Origin: an uncultured Dorea sp.
Lineage (GTDB): Bacteria; Bacillota; Clostridia; Lachnospirales; Lachnospiraceae
Reading direction: 5' to 3'
Length of the DNA stretch: 64,000 nucleotides
Assembly (NCBI GenBank): GCA_900550865.1
Contig: URTM01000013.1
Location: forward strand, 1-64,000
Under the pieces are notes generated by a model. It did not search any database and was not told the DNA's origin. It saw only the letters and a program-made list of their open reading frames with translations. The translations under genes were made by a program, and so were the position numbers. Below, in pieces: positions 35,235 through 44,060 of the stretch (positions are counted from its first letter, which is position 1; each line of letters starts with the position of its first letter).

Positions 35235-35244
35235 ATACCACTTT
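35221..35244. terminator. Shared hairpin overlapping both stop codons
   Basis: AAAGTGGTAT and ATACCACTTT form a perfect 10-bp stem with a GTAA loop that contains the sseB stop codon. The far arm abuts the glycosyltransferase stop. It probably terminates both convergent genes. Confidence 0.65.
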
Positions 35245-36259
35245 AATTAAATCCGATCAGACGTCTTGCAACCGTGTAAGCCAGTGATGATATCTTGCGT
35301 CCTGATTTTCCCGGAATATTCATAGTCTGTCCGAGAATTCCATAGCGGATCTTTATAAAACTACGCATATCTTTCTTCTTCAGATACTGCCATAATTCCC
35401 TTTTCTTCTCCAGATTTTCTTTATTCTTTGAACGAATGCAGAGAATAGAAGAAACGGTCATCATGATTGCCAGATAATTCAACATATACTGTCTTAATTT
35501 CTTACTTCCGATGTTTTTCAGCTGATACATATCGATCATTGTCTTTGTGACAAATATCTGCTGATCCAGTCTCTTGATCATTACTTTCTCATTAACCGAC
35601 TGATCCTCTCGTCCGATAAAGTATCTGTAGAAGTCTACATCCATATAATAAATTTTGCGGACATGTGGAAGCGGATAATATACATAGATATTGTCCACAT
35701 AGAATGTGTGTTTCGGCAGATGCAGCTGGATCAGTTTCAGCATATCTGTACGGTAAATAACCGAATGCATCAGAATATACTGATCCAGATGGAAATGTCC
35801 CATATCATCCCAGCGGAAAATCTCATCCTGAGGCAATACATTGCGGTAATGGATCACTTTCTTGTGTGCTGCTCCAACTTTCTCATATACGTAGTTGGCA
35901 ATCAGCATATCCAATTCCATTGCATCTTCTTCCATATGGCGTAAAACTTCCAGAATTTTATGAAGCGCATCTTCGTCCACCCAGTCATCACTGTCTACAA
36001 CCTTGAAATATTTACCGGTTGCATGTGTCAGTCCCGAGTTTACAGCATCTCCATGTCCGCCGTTTTCCTTATCCACCACTTTAATGATCGTAGGATATTT
36101 TTCCATATATTCATGAGCAATCTCTGATGTTTTGTCTTTTGATCCGTCATTTACGATAATAATTTCAACGTCTTCTCCACCCGGAAGAATACTTTCTATC
36201 GCATGAGCCATATAGTCCTGTGAATTGTAACACGGGATGGCAAAAGAAATATATTTCAT
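35243..36259 (-). CDS. Family 2 glycosyltransferase
   Basis: A 338-residue GT-A fold glycosyltransferase. The N-terminal domain has FAIPCYNSQDYM, EIIIVNDGSKDKT, KENGGHGDAVNSGL and the metal-binding VVDSDDWVD (DxD). The C-terminal part is helical, ending in a basic segment, with no membrane helix. It probably transfers a sugar to a cell-surface glycan. The start ATG 36259 is nine bases after GAGGAG; eight further in-frame codons upstream lack support. Confidence 0.88.
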   Translation of the reverse strand: MKYISFAIPCYNSQDYMAHAIESILPGGEDVEIIIVNDGSKDKTSEIAHEYMEKYPTIIKVVDKENGGHGDAVNSGLTHATGKYFKVVDSDDWVDEDALHKILEVLRHMEEDAMELDMLIANYVYEKVGAAHKKVIHYRNVLPQDEIFRWDDMGHFHLDQYILMHSVIYRTDMLKLIQLHLPKHTFYVDNIYVYYPLPHVRKIYYMDVDFYRYFIGREDQSVNEKVMIKRLDQQIFVTKTMIDMYQLKNIGSKKLRQYMLNYLAIMMTVSSILCIRSKNKENLEKKRELWQYLKKKDMRSFIKIRYGILGQTMNIPGKSGRKISSLAYTVARRLIGFN

Positions 36260-36297
36260 TCTTCTTTTCTCCTCTTTCTTCAAAATTGACTTCTATT

Positions 36298-36326
36298 AGT
36301 ATAATCTATTTTGCTCTATTTTCCAA
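36298..36326 (-). promoter_or_regulatory. Promoter of glycosyltransferase gene
   Basis: TTGGAA (36321-36326), a 17-base spacer and TATACT (36298-36303) on the minus strand, 39 bases before the start codon. Confidence 0.55.
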
Positions 36327-36498
36327 CAAAATCTTTGTAAAATCCCATGTTCACAATTTGTTCATTTATCCTTCAAAATTCTTTCACTTCTTTAACATTC
36401 TTTCTTCACAGGTCTTTCTTATACTATAATCATCAAAGAAATACAAAAGACATTATCTAGTATGTAAATACTATTTGGAATAAACTTTTTCATAATAC

Positions 36499-36531
36499 AT
36501 GCCGGGAATCACGAAAGTGGTTACCCGGCAT
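36499..36531 (-). terminator. Terminator of the Ig-like protein gene
   Basis: ATGCCGGG and CCCGGCAT form a GC-rich 8-bp stem with an inner ACCAC/GTGAT helix, 22 bases after the stop codon at 36553. The T-tract is weak. Confidence 0.65.
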
Positions 36532-36552
36532 CCTCCCTTTTACAAGAGTTTT

Positions 36553-38586
36553 TTACACCGTTTCGTTATCTGTCCGCCCTGCCTGTCTTTTTCTCCATAT
36601 ATTCTTTAACTTTTCTCTTTTACAGAATCCTACACCTGTCAATATCCCTGCCATCGTAAAGCTTTCCCATATAATTCTTTTACCGTCATTTCTTTTGCCG
36701 GATTCCTCTTTTATCTGCTTTTCTTCTTTTTCAACCTTTTCATTTCTATAAAAAATATATTTCTGTACAGGTTCTGTTATCCTCCGCAAAAATGTTTTTT
36801 CCGGCTCGACTTGAAAACCAATTCTTGAGATTCGTTCGTTTCCTGCAAAATCTTTGGCCTTTACTTCCACTTCATATGCCTTTGCTTCTTCTACCTTATA
36901 TTCATAAATGGTTTTCTGTTTTTCATTCTTTTGCTTCTTTCCATTAATCTTAATGTATTCAATCTGATCATCCTGATTCTCCGTTCTGACATAAAATTTT
37001 CTTTCCTTCTCATAACTTTCTCCTTCTTCAATATTTTCAAATCTGATCACCGGCGGGGTATGATCAATCGTAAATCTGGCTTTTGCCTCACTCTTATTCC
37101 CCGCCGCATCTGTCGCCTCAACTACCAGCGTATGTATTCCTTCTTTTTCTATTTTTTCCCCCGGCCGATATACCGTATCATCCACTTTCATCGTATAAGT
37201 GTAACTGGTAAAATCTTTAATTGTTTCATTTACCGTATAATCCCATTGAAAATATTTTAAATATTTTCCAGCAAGCTCATCCACGTGTACAATCACGGGA
37301 TTCTCTCTGTCTATGATCACCTGCCGTTCTGCATGGTTTTCATGTCCCGCCCTGTCTGTCACATCCATCCGAATTTTATATATCCCGTCTCCTGTTAGCA
37401 TCTGACTGCTCTCTTTCTCCAATTTTCCAGACTCCTGTGATCGTTTCGTCATCCAGCCGGTTACTTCCGTTTCTTCTTTTCTTCCATTTCCATCTTCCTT
37501 TAAAATATGCGCCTGTACATTCTGAAATCCATTTTCCTCTTCTGCCAGATAAGTCACTTGAACCGGTTTACTGGTGATCATATAATCCTGAACGCCTTGT
37601 ATAGACACTTCCGGAATATCCCGGTCAATGAATATCTTATCCGATACGATTGTCTGATTTCCTGCATAATCTCTAACAATGAGTATTACAGGAATTCCCT
37701 CTCCACCTTTCGATTCTTCTTCTAATTGAAACGTTTCAGTTTCTTTATTGCTTTTTCCAATTACTTTTTCTCCTGTCTGGCAAACAATTTCTGCAATTTG
37801 ACTCCCATTCGTTCCATCAGAAGTTTCTACATGAATCTCAGCTCTTTCTTTATGCCATATATCCGAACCATCTTGCACTTCATACCGGACTGTCGGCCGT
37901 GTACTGTCCATCCAGAATTCTTTTTTACTCTCTGAATTTTCTACCAGGATCCCTTGTTCATCTTCCATCCATATCTCTATTTCATTTCTTCCATCAGTAA
38001 ACCCCAGTCGTTTCAACACACAGCTTTCATTTACTCTGTTTAGTATCCCGCTCTGCTGTTCTCCGTTTCCATTTTGAAAAAGATACCTTGTCACGCCCCT
38101 CTTACTCCGATGCGTAATTTTCCCATCCGGACAATTCATATAATATCCCTTTTCCCCATCTGGTCCGTTGTATTCTGCATAATATAATTTTATCTCTTCC
38201 GGTTCGTTATCCTGATTTTGATCTTCTTTCTCTGAATCCTTATCTTTGTCCTCCTCCCCGGAATCCTTATCTTTATCTTCTTCTCCCGAATCCTTATCTT
38301 TGTCTTCCTCTCCGGAATCCTTATCTTCACCTTCCTTTTCGAAATCCTTATCCGGATCCTGATTTTCTTCCTCTCTTTCTCCGACAGCTCTGCCCGAATC
38401 ATGATTTTCTTCTTTCCCGGAATGCTTGTCTGTACTTTTCTTAAAATCCGTTCTCTCCGCCATCTTTTTTCGATTTCTCGCTTCTGCCGGCAGGCTCATT
38501 CCGACAGCAGGTAAGTCCATGAGTTGAATTCCAATTACCATTCCTGCCGACAAAACAATTGCTGCTTTTTTCATCTTCCTACCCAT
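36553..38586 (-). CDS. Cell-surface protein with Asp/Glu-rich linker and Ig-like repeats
   Basis: A 677-residue exported protein. It has a signal peptide (residues 1-35, AAIVLSAGMVIGIQLM), a highly acidic low-complexity linker (about 50-130) with tandem DKDKDSGEE units, and several Ig-like (Big/HYR-like) segments with the repeating pattern VRDYAGN, VTDRAGH, ATDAAGNKSEA, AKDFAGNE followed by an Asp-rich FTIDHTPP turn. A C-terminal membrane helix (WESFTMAGILTGVGFC) and a basic tail follow. So it is anchored with the Ig-like repeats outside. It overlaps the upstream pseudokinase gene by 16 bases, so the two are coupled. Binding or structural role outside the cell is likely; the partner is unknown. 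Confidence 0.78.
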   Translation of the reverse strand: MGRKMKKAAIVLSAGMVIGIQLMDLPAVGMSLPAEARNRKKMAERTDFKKSTDKHSGKEENHDSGRAVGEREEENQDPDKDFEKEGEDKDSGEEDKDKDSGEEDKDKDSGEEDKDKDSEKEDQNQDNEPEEIKLYYAEYNGPDGEKGYYMNCPDGKITHRSKRGVTRYLFQNGNGEQQSGILNRVNESCVLKRLGFTDGRNEIEIWMEDEQGILVENSESKKEFWMDSTRPTVRYEVQDGSDIWHKERAEIHVETSDGTNGSQIAEIVCQTGEKVIGKSNKETETFQLEEESKGGEGIPVILIVRDYAGNQTIVSDKIFIDRDIPEVSIQGVQDYMITSKPVQVTYLAEEENGFQNVQAHILKEDGNGRKEETEVTGWMTKRSQESGKLEKESSQMLTGDGIYKIRMDVTDRAGHENHAERQVIIDRENPVIVHVDELAGKYLKYFQWDYTVNETIKDFTSYTYTMKVDDTVYRPGEKIEKEGIHTLVVEATDAAGNKSEAKARFTIDHTPPVIRFENIEEGESYEKERKFYVRTENQDDQIEYIKINGKKQKNEKQKTIYEYKVEEAKAYEVEVKAKDFAGNERISRIGFQVEPEKTFLRRITEPVQKYIFYRNEKVEKEEKQIKEESGKRNDGKRIIWESFTMAGILTGVGFCKREKLKNIWRKRQAGRTDNETV
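38219..38340 (-). repeat. 27-bp tandem repeat encoding DKDKDSGEE
   Basis: About 3.5 units of a 27-base repeat (core TCCTTATCTTTGTCTTC on the plus strand) encode the acidic linker. Units differ at a few third positions. Copy number could vary between strains. Confidence 0.85.
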
Positions 38587-40148
38587 ACCTCTTCTCCTTC
38601 CACCTTAATTTCATATTCTTTCTGTAATTTTTGAAATGCTTCATTCTCCAATATTTTTTCATCAGTTTCCAAATACTCTTTAATCTGCATCCCACATGCC
38701 TCCCTGCTGACAGCTGCATCCGAACACATAAGTCTTATATGCTGCAATTTCAATTCCTGAGATTCTTTTAATTCTTTGATTCCCTGAATACACGTATCAA
38801 TTGACAGATCTCGTCTTCCCGCAGTTTCATATAACTGTGCAATCTTTTTATACAGTTCTTCTCTGTCACCCGTCTGTGTCTCCAATTGCAGTATCTCTGT
38901 ATAGATTTTTGCGGCTTCTTCCGTCTCCTCTTTTTTTTCACAGGCAACAGCCTGGTATTTCAATAATTCTTTTTTCACAGAATCATTCAAATACTCCTTC
39001 TGCATTCCTCTTTCCACAAACCCCAGCACCTTTTCCACACTGTTTTCATCCTCTAAAATTCCATACCCTCTGATCAGACACTGAATTTCCTGTTTTTCCT
39101 TCTCTTCCGACACTTCACTTCTTTTTTCAAATGCCTTTTCCAGATTTTCCAGCCTCTTTTTATAGTCCTCTTCATCTTCCGGACATTCCTGTTTCTCATA
39201 TCCTCTGATCAACACCTTCAGATTATCCGCAAGCGTCTTGTCTTCCAATTCATTCAGACATTTCCGGCTCTTTTCCATATCTCCTACATTAAGGAAATAT
39301 GCAAGTGCCAACTCCAGATATTCTTCATCCCTGTTCTTTTCCTTACGTATGCCGTTCTGTACTCCCACTGTATCTTTTCCGTGTTTTTCAGCAGTATTTT
39401 TTTCCACTTTTACTTTCCGCACATCTTCGTGTTTCTGCTCTTTTAACACTGCATCAGCTTCCCCTTTTCTTTGCTGTAGAAGAAAATATCCCCCTGCCAC
39501 AACAGCGAAAATTAAAGTTATGCACATTTTACGTTTTCTTTTTCTCTTATTCTCCGACTTTTCCTTCTTCTCTTTTTCATTCTCTCTTGGAATATATTTT
39601 TGAAGTTCTGATACACTTTGATAACAGGAACCTTTTGTTCCCATAGCTTTTGAAATCATTCTTTGCAGCCTGCATTCTTCCCGTCTGCTCAGACAGGGAG
39701 TTATTTCTGTTGATGCAAGCATATATTGAAATGTCTTTCCCAGTCCATAGATATCCAGTTCTTTACTGGCATGCTGATAATAACGCTCCTTTGGAGGAAG
39801 AAAATATTCTCTGATATCTCTTCTCTGCATAAAAAGGATCTGCTCCCGGTTCGATTCCGCCTGCATGTCCAGAAAATAAATCCGGTCGTCCTCCGCCAGA
39901 ATAATACTATATGGATTCACATACTGATAACATGGATTTCCCCTACATCTATGGATCAGACTTAACTGCCCCGCAATCTCTTTCATCCGCGAAAACAGCT
40001 CCTTTTTCTCCATTACCGAATGCTGCTTCAGATATCGGGCAAGAGTCTTACCCTTTACATTTTCAGAACTGATATAACAGATCTGCCCATGCTCGATCAG
40101 GCGCAGTACATCATAGCTTTCCATTTGCCGCAATGCATACCACCTCAA
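38571..40148 (-). CDS. Membrane pseudokinase with extracytoplasmic TPR-like domain
   Basis: A 525-residue single-pass protein. The N-terminal 190 residues match the C-lobe of a Ser/Thr kinase: DIYGLGKTFQYML (alpha-F), IYFLDMQA in place of DFG, NPYSIIL in place of the HRDxKPxN loop, and CYQSVSELQKYI (alpha-I). The glycine loop and the catalytic Lys are absent, so it should not phosphorylate. A basic stretch and a membrane helix (MCITLIFAVVAGGYFLL, about 208-224) follow, then about 290 charged residues of helical TPR-like repeats (EEAAKIYTEILQLETQ, LYKKIAQLYETAGRRDLSI). Shape resembles EssB/YukC of type VII secretion, but no other T7SS gene is nearby. It is coupled to the Ig-like surface protein. 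Confidence 0.75.
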   Translation of the reverse strand: MRWYALRQMESYDVLRLIEHGQICYISSENVKGKTLARYLKQHSVMEKKELFSRMKEIAGQLSLIHRCRGNPCYQYVNPYSIILAEDDRIYFLDMQAESNREQILFMQRRDIREYFLPPKERYYQHASKELDIYGLGKTFQYMLASTEITPCLSRREECRLQRMISKAMGTKGSCYQSVSELQKYIPRENEKEKKEKSENKRKRKRKMCITLIFAVVAGGYFLLQQRKGEADAVLKEQKHEDVRKVKVEKNTAEKHGKDTVGVQNGIRKEKNRDEEYLELALAYFLNVGDMEKSRKCLNELEDKTLADNLKVLIRGYEKQECPEDEEDYKKRLENLEKAFEKRSEVSEEKEKQEIQCLIRGYGILEDENSVEKVLGFVERGMQKEYLNDSVKKELLKYQAVACEKKEETEEAAKIYTEILQLETQTGDREELYKKIAQLYETAGRRDLSIDTCIQGIKELKESQELKLQHIRLMCSDAAVSREACGMQIKEYLETDEKILENEAFQKLQKEYEIKVEGEEVWVGR

Positions 40149-40330
40149 TTCTTTTCTTCAGTTTTTCATAAATGGTAAATATTTGAACCCTCACACAAGT
40201 TATAGAATCTTTACAGATTAATTAACCGAATCTATCTTGAAAATATAGATTAAGCATATACTACCCGATTATTTTGAAAATTTCAAGACTTTTTTTATTT
40301 TTCACATATTTTTTTATAATGCTTTTTTCT

Positions 40331-40395
40331 TGTATACTTTGATATCTACAGAACCTGCCACTGGCAGCTTCTTCCGAACGCATGGCGATAAAAAA
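40331..40395. repeat. Dispersed palindromic repeat, copy B
   Basis: TATACTTTGATATCTACAG, then core GAACCTGCCACTGGCAGCTT, then CCGAACGCATGGCGAT and an A-run. The core and outer arms are self-complementary. It abuts the T-tract of the PFP terminator. Confidence 0.75.
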
Positions 40396-40487
40396 ACGTC
40401 TGCTATGAAATAATACATTTCAACGATAGAACCAGCTGCTGACAGCATTCTTCTAGCGTATAGTAATATCATTTCACAACAAGACGT
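40389..40487 (-). terminator. Long terminator of PFP gene with nested repeat copy
   Basis: ACGTCT (40396-40401) pairs with AGACGT (40482-40487), and TATGAAAT pairs with ATTTCA further in. Seven T follow on the minus strand. The loop contains AGAACCAGCTGCTGACAGCA, a diverged copy of the dispersed repeat. Confidence 0.65.
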
Positions 40488-40518
40488 CATTTTATTCTTT
40501 CCTCTGATCTTTCCTTTC

Positions 40519-41766
40519 TTACCTGTGGCTTAATTCCTTTGGTGTATACAGATGTCTCGGAATTCCATCTACCATAACCGGTGATACATCCCCCTGTATC
40601 AGCGGGCGCACATAAGAAATAAACTCATTCGTTACATAAGTTCCTTCTTCGTTTACCCAGCTTCTCGGAACCAGTTTTTCATCATTTGCAATCTTATGTA
40701 CATCTTTTACTTCTGTTCCGCACTGATACGGATCATCTGACAGACGTTTCAGGACTACCATTTTACCGGTATCCCCTTCATCTGCCGCCTTCACAGCAGC
40801 TCCGCCAACCTGATATGCTTCCAGGATATCTACTCTGGATGCCGCATGAGACGCTGCCCTCTGTAATGTACTTAATTCGATCGCACGCGTCTTACATCCG
40901 ACCTCACCTGCAATATAGCTTGCCAGATAGGAAGCTGTTCCAGACAGCTGTTTGTGTCCGAATGCATCCACAAAATCAATACTGTTGCCAAGTTCACATA
41001 CATATGTACCATCGGCAGTACGGATTCCTTCTGATACCGCAACCACGATCGATGTCTTTTCCTGTAATAAGTGTTTGATCTTTTCCCCAAATAACTGCAG
41101 ATCAAACGGAAGCTCAGGCAGATAAATAAGATCTGGTCCTTCACAGTCCTCTCCCTGTGACAATGCGGCAGATCCCGTCAGCCATCCTGCATTTCTTCCC
41201 ATGATCTCAACGATGGATACTACACCTTTTTCATATTCCAGACAGAAGCTGTCACGGATAATCTCTTTCATTGATGTTCCGATATATTTTGCAGCACTAC
41301 CATATCCAGGTGTATGATCCGTCAATGCCAGGTCATTGTCAATGGTCTTAGGACATCCGATAAAACGGATCGCGTGGCCAAAAACAATGGCATAATCCGA
41401 TAATTTTTTAATTGTGTCCATGGAATCGTTTCCACCGATATAAATAAATGCCTCAATATCCAGTTTGTCCAGAATTTCAAATATCTTATCATAGACTTCC
41501 CGGTTCTCATGGATCTCCGGAAGCTTATACCGGCAGGAACCTAAGAACGCTGCCGGCGTCCTCTTTAACAATTCTGCATCCAGTTCTGTCTTGATATGAT
41601 CAGACAGATCGATATATTTTTCCTTTAATAATCCCTGAATTCCATGAAGCATTCCGTATACTTTATTCGCTCCACGGTCTTTTGCGGTCCGGTATACACC
41701 GGCAAGACTCGCATTGATCGCTGCAGTTGGTCCCCCAGATTGTCCTACAATTACATTTCCTTTCAT
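40519..41766 (-). CDS. pfp: Pyrophosphate-type 6-phosphofructokinase
   Basis: A 415-residue phosphofructokinase of the PPi-dependent group. It starts GQSGGPTAAINASLAG, has GGNDSMDTI (111-119), PKTIDNDL (139-146, Lys in place of the Gly of ATP enzymes) and EIMGRNAGWLTG. The Lys marks PPi rather than ATP as phosphoryl donor. It runs glycolysis (and can reverse) with pyrophosphate. It is monocistronic and flanked by two copies of the dispersed repeat. Confidence 0.9.
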   Translation of the reverse strand: MKGNVIVGQSGGPTAAINASLAGVYRTAKDRGANKVYGMLHGIQGLLKEKYIDLSDHIKTELDAELLKRTPAAFLGSCRYKLPEIHENREVYDKIFEILDKLDIEAFIYIGGNDSMDTIKKLSDYAIVFGHAIRFIGCPKTIDNDLALTDHTPGYGSAAKYIGTSMKEIIRDSFCLEYEKGVVSIVEIMGRNAGWLTGSAALSQGEDCEGPDLIYLPELPFDLQLFGEKIKHLLQEKTSIVVAVSEGIRTADGTYVCELGNSIDFVDAFGHKQLSGTASYLASYIAGEVGCKTRAIELSTLQRAASHAASRVDILEAYQVGGAAVKAADEGDTGKMVVLKRLSDDPYQCGTEVKDVHKIANDEKLVPRSWVNEEGTYVTNEFISYVRPLIQGDVSPVMVDGIPRHLYTPKELSHR

Positions 41767-41878
41767 TCGCTTGTTTCCTTCCTGTTTTTATTTCGTTTTA
41801 CTGTTACTTCAATATTAGTGTATTTTTACATAAAAGTCCAGCAATTATTACTTTTTTTATGCATTTTCACCACATCTA

Positions 41879-41920
41879 CAGAACCTGCCACTGGCAGCTT
41901 CTTCCGAACGCATGGCAATC
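41879..41920. repeat. Dispersed palindromic repeat, copy C
   Basis: AGAACCTGCCACTGGCAGCT then TCTTCCGAACGCATGGCAAT and an A-run. It is almost identical to copy B and sits at the T-tract end of the cbiK-operon terminator. Confidence 0.75.
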
Positions 41921-41980
41921 AAAAAAAACTCTTATTCTCCACATATGTACTTTGTACAATATATGAAAAATAAGAGTTTT
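41921..41980. terminator. Terminator of the cobaltochelatase operon
   Basis: AAAACTCTTATT (41925-41936) pairs with AATAAGAGTTTT (41969-41980). A long T-run follows on the minus strand. Confidence 0.8.
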
Positions 41981-41997
41981 TATGCTCATCTGATATT

Positions 41998-42570
41998 TTA
42001 TTCCGCTTTTACAGGATTGGAAACGCTTACTTTGTGATTATACCACTTGCCTTTTGTTCCGATCAGCGCCAGATCAAATTCTTCGTCCAACGCCGGAACA
42101 GGAACATCAAATCCATACACTTCTTTCGGTTTACCATCTATGTCTATTACGGCATTGCCATTTTCATCGGTTATGGTATCTGTCGTCGGTTCCAGAAGCT
42201 TTGCTCCTTTTTTCTTTGCGTCTTTTATCGTACCAGGGAACAGATTTACAATATTTTTTGATACGAGACTGATATGAATCGTCATCTTTCCGTCTTTTAC
42301 TGTCAATGTCCCCTTATCGTTATATGCATCATTTACATGAAACATGGAACTGTCTGTTTTAAACTCTGCTGTATAGGTTCCATCTTCAATCGGAGCTTTT
42401 GCCTCTTCATTGTCTGCTGCTTTTTCTTTTTTTGCATCAGATTTCTGCTGTTCTGTCTTTGTGCTCTTTGACTCAGATGTCTTACTGTCATCTTTACTGC
42501 CGCATCCTGTAAATACAGACACGGCCATCACCGCCACTAATGCGAGCGTCATCAGTCTTTTTCTTAACAT
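41998..42570 (-). CDS. Lipoprotein with NEAT-like domain
   Basis: A 190-residue lipoprotein. The signal peptide ends in a lipobox (VFTGC, Cys 23), followed by a Lys/Ser/Glu-rich linker to about residue 60. The mature domain starts EDGTYTAEFKTDSSMFH and has GTLTVKDGKMTIHISL, a pattern like NEAT or related small-ligand beta-sandwich domains. It follows the lipoprotein CbiK gene with a 42-base gap in a cobalamin-riboswitch operon. It may bind a tetrapyrrole, cobalt or corrinoid outside the membrane; that is inference. Confidence 0.7.
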   Translation of the reverse strand: MLRKRLMTLALVAVMAVSVFTGCGSKDDSKTSESKSTKTEQQKSDAKKEKAADNEEAKAPIEDGTYTAEFKTDSSMFHVNDAYNDKGTLTVKDGKMTIHISLVSKNIVNLFPGTIKDAKKKGAKLLEPTTDTITDENGNAVIDIDGKPKEVYGFDVPVPALDEEFDLALIGTKGKWYNHKVSVSNPVKAE

Positions 42571-42612
42571 TGTTCTCTCCCTTTAATATCTTTTTTAAGC
42601 CTGCGCTGATTC

Positions 42613-43818
42613 TTACTGTGCATCCATAGCTGCTTTTGTATGAGCTACATATAACTGCTGGATTGCGTCGATTTCTCCAAGACCTGCGATCTGTGTCTTC
42701 ACACTGTCAAAGTTCTTAGATGCCTCAAACTGGCTCAGCCATGAATCATCGTCATCTCCTGCCATATCGTTGTTTGCATGATCTCCTGCTACAACCATAA
42801 GTGGACGAAGAATTACGTTCTTATATCCGGCTTCTTTTACTTTCTCGATTACATTTTCACATGAAGTTTCTTCTGGTTCTCCTTCTACAGTTCCGATAAA
42901 TACATTCTTGTATCCAAGCTGTTCCATCTGTGTCTGCATCTGAGAATAGCTGATCTTAGCTTCATCTGATGTTCCATGTCCCATGAATACAAATGCTGTA
43001 CTGTCTGCTGCAGCTGCGTCAAGGCTGTCATATTCTGCTGTCTTAACAGCTTCTGCTGTGATTGCTTCTGCAACTGCTGCTTTATCCGCATTGATCACTG
43101 TTGCATCTGATCCAACTTCTCCAAGAAGAGGCTCTGCAATCTTGACAGATTCGAATTTGTCTTTGTAATTCTCTACTGCTTCTGTTAACTCTTTATATTC
43201 TGCACCATGCATTAAGTGTGTTGGCTGTATAACCAGTTCTTTGACACCATTTTTTACGGCACGTTCTAAAGCCTGATCCACATTATCAATCTTCTCGCCA
43301 TCTCTTGCCTGTACATGGTTAATGATGATCTGAGCGGTAAACGCCCTTCTTACCGACCAGTCCGGATTTGCTGCCTGGAGTGCTTTCTCTACTCCACCGA
43401 TATCAGCTGCACGGCTTGCATTAAAAGAAGTACCGAAACTTACTACCAGAAGTTCCTTTTCTCCGATATCATCTCCATTTAACGGGTCATCCTGGGAAGC
43501 ATCTCCTGTATCTCTTCCGAAGTAATCCGGATCTGCATTGTCTCCCTCTACCAGTTCTTTCTGCGCATCTGTCAATTTATCCCACGCTTCTTTTGCTGCT
43601 TTGCACTGTTCATCCGTCTTGTCTGTTCTTTCCTGAACGTAGATGGCGTCAATCTTCTTTGCAACTGCATCTGCTGCTTTCTGATCGTCATCTTTTGAAG
43701 AAGCCTCTGTCTTCTTGTCACTGCTGCTGTCGGAGCTGTCTGATTTTGCTCCACATCCGCCAAGCGCTGTTACACACATAGCTGCTGATAATAATAACAC
43801 TACCAGTTTCTTTTTCAT
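42613..43818 (-). CDS. cbiK: Lipoprotein CbiK-type sirohydrochlorin cobaltochelatase
   Basis: A 401-residue protein. The lipobox LGGC (Cys 22) follows a signal peptide, then a low-complexity linker and a small helical segment (about 50-95), then a full CbiK domain: LLVVSFGTSFNASR, VIQPTHLMHGAEY (catalytic His), FVFMGHGTSDEA (second His) and VAGDHANNDM. CbiK inserts cobalt into sirohydrochlorin or related tetrapyrroles. The lipobox places it on the outer face of the membrane, unusual for a biosynthetic enzyme; known exported CbiK forms exist in Desulfovibrio. It is under a cobalamin riboswitch. Confidence 0.88.
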   Translation of the reverse strand: MKKKLVVLLLSAAMCVTALGGCGAKSDSSDSSSDKKTEASSKDDDQKAADAVAKKIDAIYVQERTDKTDEQCKAAKEAWDKLTDAQKELVEGDNADPDYFGRDTGDASQDDPLNGDDIGEKELLVVSFGTSFNASRAADIGGVEKALQAANPDWSVRRAFTAQIIINHVQARDGEKIDNVDQALERAVKNGVKELVIQPTHLMHGAEYKELTEAVENYKDKFESVKIAEPLLGEVGSDATVINADKAAVAEAITAEAVKTAEYDSLDAAAADSTAFVFMGHGTSDEAKISYSQMQTQMEQLGYKNVFIGTVEGEPEETSCENVIEKVKEAGYKNVILRPLMVVAGDHANNDMAGDDDDSWLSQFEASKNFDSVKTQIAGLGEIDAIQQLYVAHTKAAMDAQ

Positions 43819-43920
43819 TTCTTTTTACCTCCTGATTTTCCGATTGTCAATACACGAGATACAAAAAACTCTGCCACTCTCATTGTTCTTCTTATATCTT
43901 ACCGTCTGCTTTTCTTCTCT

Positions 43921-43985
43921 TGCATACTTTGATATCTACAGAACCTGCTACTGGCAGCTCCTTCCGAAAGTATAGCAATAAAAAA
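43921..43985. repeat. Dispersed palindromic repeat, copy D
   Basis: GCATACTTTGATATCTACAG, core GAACCTGCTACTGGCAGCTC, then CCGAAAGTATAGCAAT and an A-run. The outer arms GCATACTTT/AAAGTATAGC are also complementary. It lies between the cobalamin riboswitch and cbiK. Confidence 0.75.
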
Positions 43986-44024
43986 GCCTCCGCCAGAAAA
44001 CGAAGACAACGAAAATAAAACTGT

Positions 44025-44060
44025 ATTCTACCATATATATTTTATACATATCACATACAG
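44025..44060 (-). promoter_or_regulatory. Possible riboswitch-linked hairpin
   Basis: AACTGTAT and ATACAGTT flank an AT-rich loop just downstream of the cobalamin aptamer, with TTTTATTTT following on the minus strand. It may be the expression platform. The pairing is weak. Confidence 0.4.

Larger units (their letters stand above)
40149..40518. other. 370-base gap with repeats and the PFP terminator
   Basis: No gene is visible. It holds repeat copy B (40331-40395), a diverged copy (40420-40465), a long terminator hairpin (40396-40487) and AT-rich sequence that probably contains the promoter of the pseudokinase operon. Confidence 0.6.

Noticed and set aside
38190..38402. A 70-residue Lys/Arg/Ile-rich minus-strand frame within the acidic-repeat region
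   Set aside because: It is the shifted reading of the DKDKDSGEE repeat and has no ribosome site.
38571..40148. Type VII secretion EssB as the definite identity of the pseudokinase
   Set aside because: The kinase C-lobe motifs (alpha-F, alpha-I) are clearer than EssB motifs and no other T7SS gene is nearby.
13568..43985. CRISPR array from the recurring palindrome
   Set aside because: Copies are tens of bases to 27 kb apart with no regular spacers and no cas genes.
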